A DNA stretch of 24,168 nt from Dehalococcoidia bacterium. GTDB lineage: Bacteria > Chloroflexota > Dehalococcoidia > Dehalococcoidales > RBG-16-60-22. Under the pieces are notes generated by a model. That model worked only from the letters and a program-made list of their open reading frames with translations, ran no database searches and was not told the DNA's origin. Positions 21,273 to 24,168 of this stretch are shown piece by piece; positions within the stretch are counted from its first letter, which is position 1, and every line of letters starts with the position of its first letter. Location of the stretch: the NCBI GenBank assembly GCA_030605045.1, contig JAUWBK010000003.1, positions 1-24,168 on the forward strand, written 5' to 3'. A program made the position numbers and the translations under genes.

Positions 21273-22607
21273 TCACTCTCCCAGCCAGTGCTCGGTACCG
21301 GCGACATGATATTCAACCCCTACTTCACCAAAATTAAAATCACCCCAAATGCCAACGTTGTCCAAAATAAGTTTACAATTTTTAAGATTAGTTAAAATCT
21401 GGCCCCGTGGAACGGCCTGATAATCTCTGTGGTCAGCGACAACTAAAACAGTATCAAAGTTGCCTAGGTCATCAGGGAAACGAAAAGTCTCAGTACCACA
21501 TATCTGTTCAATTTCCTCAGGCAGATAGTACGGATCATGCACTTTTACCTCAATACCTTTTCGCTTCAGGTGTGATACTATCCGTAACGTTGGGCTCAAG
21601 GTGTGAACCTTGAGGTCACCTTTGTAAGCAAGTCCAAGGATACCAACCTTCTTGGCTCCTTTTCTTACCACTACTTCAGCAACCATATAAGGCAAATTTT
21701 GGTCAGTCTGAATTGCTGAATTCAAGATACTTAGCTTATCCGCACTCTTGGTACCGGAAAGAACGTACTGGCTTGCCAAAGGAATACAATATCCGCCGGT
21801 GCCAAAGCTAGGATGATAGGTACCAATATTCCACTTGGTGCCAACCAGCTCAAGCACTTCACGCATATCAATATCGGGATAAGCTAGTGATAGCTGATTG
21901 GCCAGCGTTATTTCGACATGACGATAGGCATTCTCAATACTTTTCACCAATTCAGCGTGCCGATGGTCCTTGGCTGGCAAAATAGTATTACAAACGATCT
22001 CAAGGACTTCCTTCATCAGAGCAGTTGTTTCTGGTGTGGTACCGCCAACCACTCTGGGCAGTGTCTTCAGGCTTTTTTCCGGGCTGATAAACCAATCTCT
22101 TCGTGGTGCCACGCCAACAAGAATGTCTTTCCCCACTTTCATCTCTTTATTTTCAAATGTAGGTATGATAGTCTTCCCTGTGGTATTCGGGGTCAGGGTG
22201 GACTCAATGATGACTAATGGTAGGGAATCCAGGTTCATTTGGCGAAATGAGGTAAGCTTCTCCATAACCTCAATGAGAATACTATCATAGGGCTCCTCAT
22301 CCTTCTCCGTGGGAATACATATCAAGTGAACCGGAATATCCTTACTGATGAGCTCAGTCCAGTCTGTTGTTGCTCTCATCAAGCCCGACTTGACCAGCGG
22401 TTTGGTATCAAAGCCTAGCCAATACTCTATATTTTGTATTGGCAGGTCGCCTTTATTTATCTGCTCAACTTTCTCGACAGCTACATCTACCCCCAAGCAT
22501 TTGACCCCCTTGCTGGCGAAATGCGCCATTGACGAGTAGCCGATGTAGCCGACTCCCCAAATGCCGATAAGCCTTTCACCGTTCAGTAGTTTTTCTTTTA
22601 GTGTCAT
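21273..22607 (-). CDS. Nucleotide-sugar dehydrogenase, UDP-ManNAc/UDP-GlcNAc type
   Basis: UDP-glucose/GDP-mannose dehydrogenase family; oxidises C6 of a UDP-(N-acetyl)hexose to the uronate with two NAD+. The 444-residue protein has GVGYIG at 18-23, ICIPT near 96-100, IIESTLTP for the third NAD block, K222 in ELVKSIENAYRH and Cys274 in GTGGYCIPL. The spacing resembles WecC-type enzymes more than Ugd. The residues after the Cys (IPLASQ) differ from the usual P-x-D of that group or the PKD of Ugd, so the substrate may be unusual. It starts one base after the glycosyltransferase stop (TAACATG), with GAGGGTG as ribosome site, and is the last gene of the minus-strand glycan set. Confidence 0.88.
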   Translation of the reverse strand: MTLKEKLLNGERLIGIWGVGYIGYSSMAHFASKGVKCLGVDVAVEKVEQINKGDLPIQNIEYWLGFDTKPLVKSGLMRATTDWTELISKDIPVHLICIPTEKDEEPYDSILIEVMEKLTSFRQMNLDSLPLVIIESTLTPNTTGKTIIPTFENKEMKVGKDILVGVAPRRDWFISPEKSLKTLPRVVGGTTPETTALMKEVLEIVCNTILPAKDHRHAELVKSIENAYRHVEITLANQLSLAYPDIDMREVLELVGTKWNIGTYHPSFGTGGYCIPLASQYVLSGTKSADKLSILNSAIQTDQNLPYMVAEVVVRKGAKKVGILGLAYKGDLKVHTLSPTLRIVSHLKRKGIEVKVHDPYYLPEEIEQICGTETFRFPDDLGNFDTVLVVADHRDYQAVPRGQILTNLKNCKLILDNVGIWGDFNFGEVGVEYHVAGTEHWLGE

Positions 22608-22608
22608 G

Positions 22609-23742
22609 TTACACCCTCTTAGCCTTAATTTTAGAACCAGTCAATCGAGCGAACAGTCTTTCATACTGTCCAGCCACATTATCGAGCGAGTATTCCTCAA
22701 TAATCCCGTCCTCTTTCTTAGCCACAATACCACCTTCCAAAATCTGGCTAATATCCTCAAGATTGTCAATCAAATGCAGATTAGCCGATTTTATTTCTGG
22801 GATTCCTCCGACCTTAGTCGCCAGAACCAGCTTCCCCAAAGCCAGTGCCTCCAGCACAACATTAGGCACTTGCTCGCATATTGAAGGTAGCAGCAATACA
22901 TCACAGGTCTTTATTATGGCTAAGGTTTCATCATGTGGCTTCTGACCGAGCAAGATGACTTTTCCCTCCAGATTGAGTTGCTTTATCAATCCCTCAATTT
23001 TTGCCCTTTCTGGTCCTTCACCGGCAAGAACCAGTCTAAACCTGGTTCTCCATCCGGCCAATATTCTTACCAGTGAAGGAACATTTTTGGTCCGAATGAG
23101 AGCACCAACGAACAACAGGAATAGTTCATCCCCTCCTATTCCTAGCGTCTGCCTTACTCTTTTAGTGTCCGTGTTTTCCTCCGCCTCCTTGACCCCATCA
23201 GGATCGAGAAAAGTATTACATATTACATGGATTTCTGCTTGGGTACTTGGCGCCACTTTTCTTGCCGAATCATGGCATTGGACAACCAGTGCACGGTGTT
23301 TGCCAAAGCGAATGGTAAAAATCTCCATAAAATAGTTCAGTAGCGCTGAGAGCGGCATCGTCAGCTTAAACCACTTTCTGCCGCACAGATGACTTAACAT
23401 AGTTACTGCCGGAATGCCATATTTGACAGCAGAGTACGTCACTGGCATAGTCGGCACAAAGCCGAGATTATATACGATATTTACATTCTTACCGTGTAGC
23501 CACTTGTTTAGATATGGATATAGCCTCAGGGCAAATATGAATCTGCGCACGGTATTTCCGGTCGAAAAGGGGCGGTAAATTTCAACCCCATCCTTTACCT
23601 CAAAATTAACCTCACCACCTTTTCTGGCGGTGATGACATATATCTTGTGTCCTTTCTGAGAAAGAGCACCGCACAATCTCCATAATGATAACTCAGCGCC
23701 TCCATAGGGATAAAAATGCTCTGCAACCAACAGAATATTCAT
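22609..23742 (-). CDS. GT4-family glycosyltransferase
   Basis: Retaining GT-B glycosyltransferase. The 377-residue protein has an N-terminal GGAELSLWRL motif, a central domain linker, LLFVGALIRTKNVPSLV starting the second domain, a LVLAGEGPER nucleotide-binding strand and the EQVPNVVLEALALGKLV segment with both acidic residues of the E-x7-E motif. It probably transfers a sugar to a lipid-linked or surface glycan in the cytoplasm. The ATG at 23742 is chosen over an in-frame codon six residues upstream, because it overlaps the HAD stop by four bases (ATGA), giving tight coupling. The next gene begins one base after its stop. Sugar donor unknown. Confidence 0.92.
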   Translation of the reverse strand: MNILLVAEHFYPYGGAELSLWRLCGALSQKGHKIYVITARKGGEVNFEVKDGVEIYRPFSTGNTVRRFIFALRLYPYLNKWLHGKNVNIVYNLGFVPTMPVTYSAVKYGIPAVTMLSHLCGRKWFKLTMPLSALLNYFMEIFTIRFGKHRALVVQCHDSARKVAPSTQAEIHVICNTFLDPDGVKEAEENTDTKRVRQTLGIGGDELFLLFVGALIRTKNVPSLVRILAGWRTRFRLVLAGEGPERAKIEGLIKQLNLEGKVILLGQKPHDETLAIIKTCDVLLLPSICEQVPNVVLEALALGKLVLATKVGGIPEIKSANLHLIDNLEDISQILEGGIVAKKEDGIIEEYSLDNVAGQYERLFARLTGSKIKAKRV

Positions 23743-24168
23743 CTTTGGCTCACGATCCACACTGCTGCGTCATACAGGTCGACGGTGGTGTAATCAGGTG
23801 CCTTTTGTTCTCGGTCAGCATTTTCATGGTTAGGTAAGATTAAAATGGTGCGGCAGCCTACCGCTCTACCTAGTTTAACATCCATCTCAAGGTCTCCCAC
23901 GACAAAGGAATGCTTAAGTTCAATATCACGCTCTCTGACTGCTTGAAGAACCAGCTTAGGCTTGGGCTTGCGACAGTCACAATTATCATCAGGGTGGTGG
24001 GGGCAGTAATAAATACCATCTATCCAGGCACCCTCTTTAGCCAGGTCCGACTTCATTTTCTCATGGATTTGGGCGAGTGTTTCCTCAGTGAAATAACCGC
24101 GGGCAATGCCTGATTGATTAGTAACCACGATTACTTTAAAGCCGTGCTCATTAAGTAACTTTATCGCC
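23739..24168 (-). CDS. gmhB: D-glycero-D-manno-heptose 1,7-bisphosphate 7-phosphatase-like HAD (partial)
   Basis: HAD phosphatase that removes the 7-phosphate of heptose bisphosphate on the route to ADP- or GDP-heptose. The visible 143 residues include HGFKVIVVTNQSGIARG, the YYCPHHPDDNCDCRKPKP zinc-binding segment diagnostic of the GmhB/HisB-N group and the GDLEMDVKLGRAVGC motif with the late acidic residues. The N-terminal nucleophile (DxD) lies beyond the window end, so the gene is cut, not broken. It overlaps the following GT4 gene by four bases. Histidinol phosphatase is the main alternative; the glycan context favours heptose. Other heptose genes (gmhA, hldE-type) are not in view. Confidence 0.85.
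   Translation of the reverse strand, partial: AIKLLNEHGFKVIVVTNQSGIARGYFTEETLAQIHEKMKSDLAKEGAWIDGIYYCPHHPDDNCDCRKPKPKLVLQAVRERDIELKHSFVVGDLEMDVKLGRAVGCRTILILPNHENADREQKAPDYTTVDLYDAAVWIVSQR

Overview
The window looks like a bacterial chromosome segment of moderate GC content. It carries sigma70-type promoters (several TTGACA-N17/18-TAAAAT matches), strong Shine-Dalgarno sites, GTG/TTG starts, two tRNA genes and short operons on both strands. The gene set (HflX, a membrane spermidine-synthase-like protein, lipoprotein-type PIMT, FAD oxidoreductases, a tandem VOC protein and a split inositol-phosphate cytidylyltransferase/CDP-alcohol transferase pair) would fit an anaerobic Chloroflexota, Dehalococcoidia-like bacterium. 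No marker in the window proves this, so the assignment is tentative.

Region 1 (1-2289) holds hflX, flanked on both sides by copies of the same inverted-repeat element. It is followed by an unknown two-TM coiled-coil protein whose promoter carries a perfect palindrome in its spacer and whose mRNA is probably leaderless. Region 2 (2290-5229) is an accessory island. Four tightly packed minus-strand genes (GGxRxGAG/small-terminase-like, HNH endonuclease, a 66-residue protein, a virion-type small protein) end in a strong terminator. Beyond it lies about 900 bp without genes, dense in hairpins, with a G-quadruplex motif, a C10 tract and an 18-bp direct repeat. A 12-bp direct repeat brackets the island. 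No large terminase, portal, capsid or integrase gene is present, so it looks like a phage remnant or satellite.

Region 3 (5230-12196) is metabolic. It has an 809-residue membrane protein with a degenerate spermidine-synthase core, an lhgO-pcm operon, a sarcosine-oxidase-type FAD enzyme, tRNA-Met(CAU) and a tandem VOC protein. Region 4 (12437-16442) has a sugar nucleotidyltransferase, tRNA-Gly(UCC) with its own promoter, the adjacent cytidylyltransferase and CDP-alcohol phosphotransferase genes (inferred inositol-phosphate pathway), a nitroreductase and a YdjM-like membrane protein.

Region 5 (16502-24168) is a surface-glycan locus. The plus-strand set is a sugar nucleotidyltransferase, a UDP-hexose epimerase, UDP-glucose dehydrogenase, a small orphan and a GT2 glycosyltransferase. 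The converging minus-strand set is a GmhB-like heptose bisphosphatase (cut by the window end), a GT4 glycosyltransferase and a second nucleotide-sugar dehydrogenase. Together they would supply uronic acid, HexNAc and possibly heptose precursors for an exopolysaccharide or S-layer glycan.
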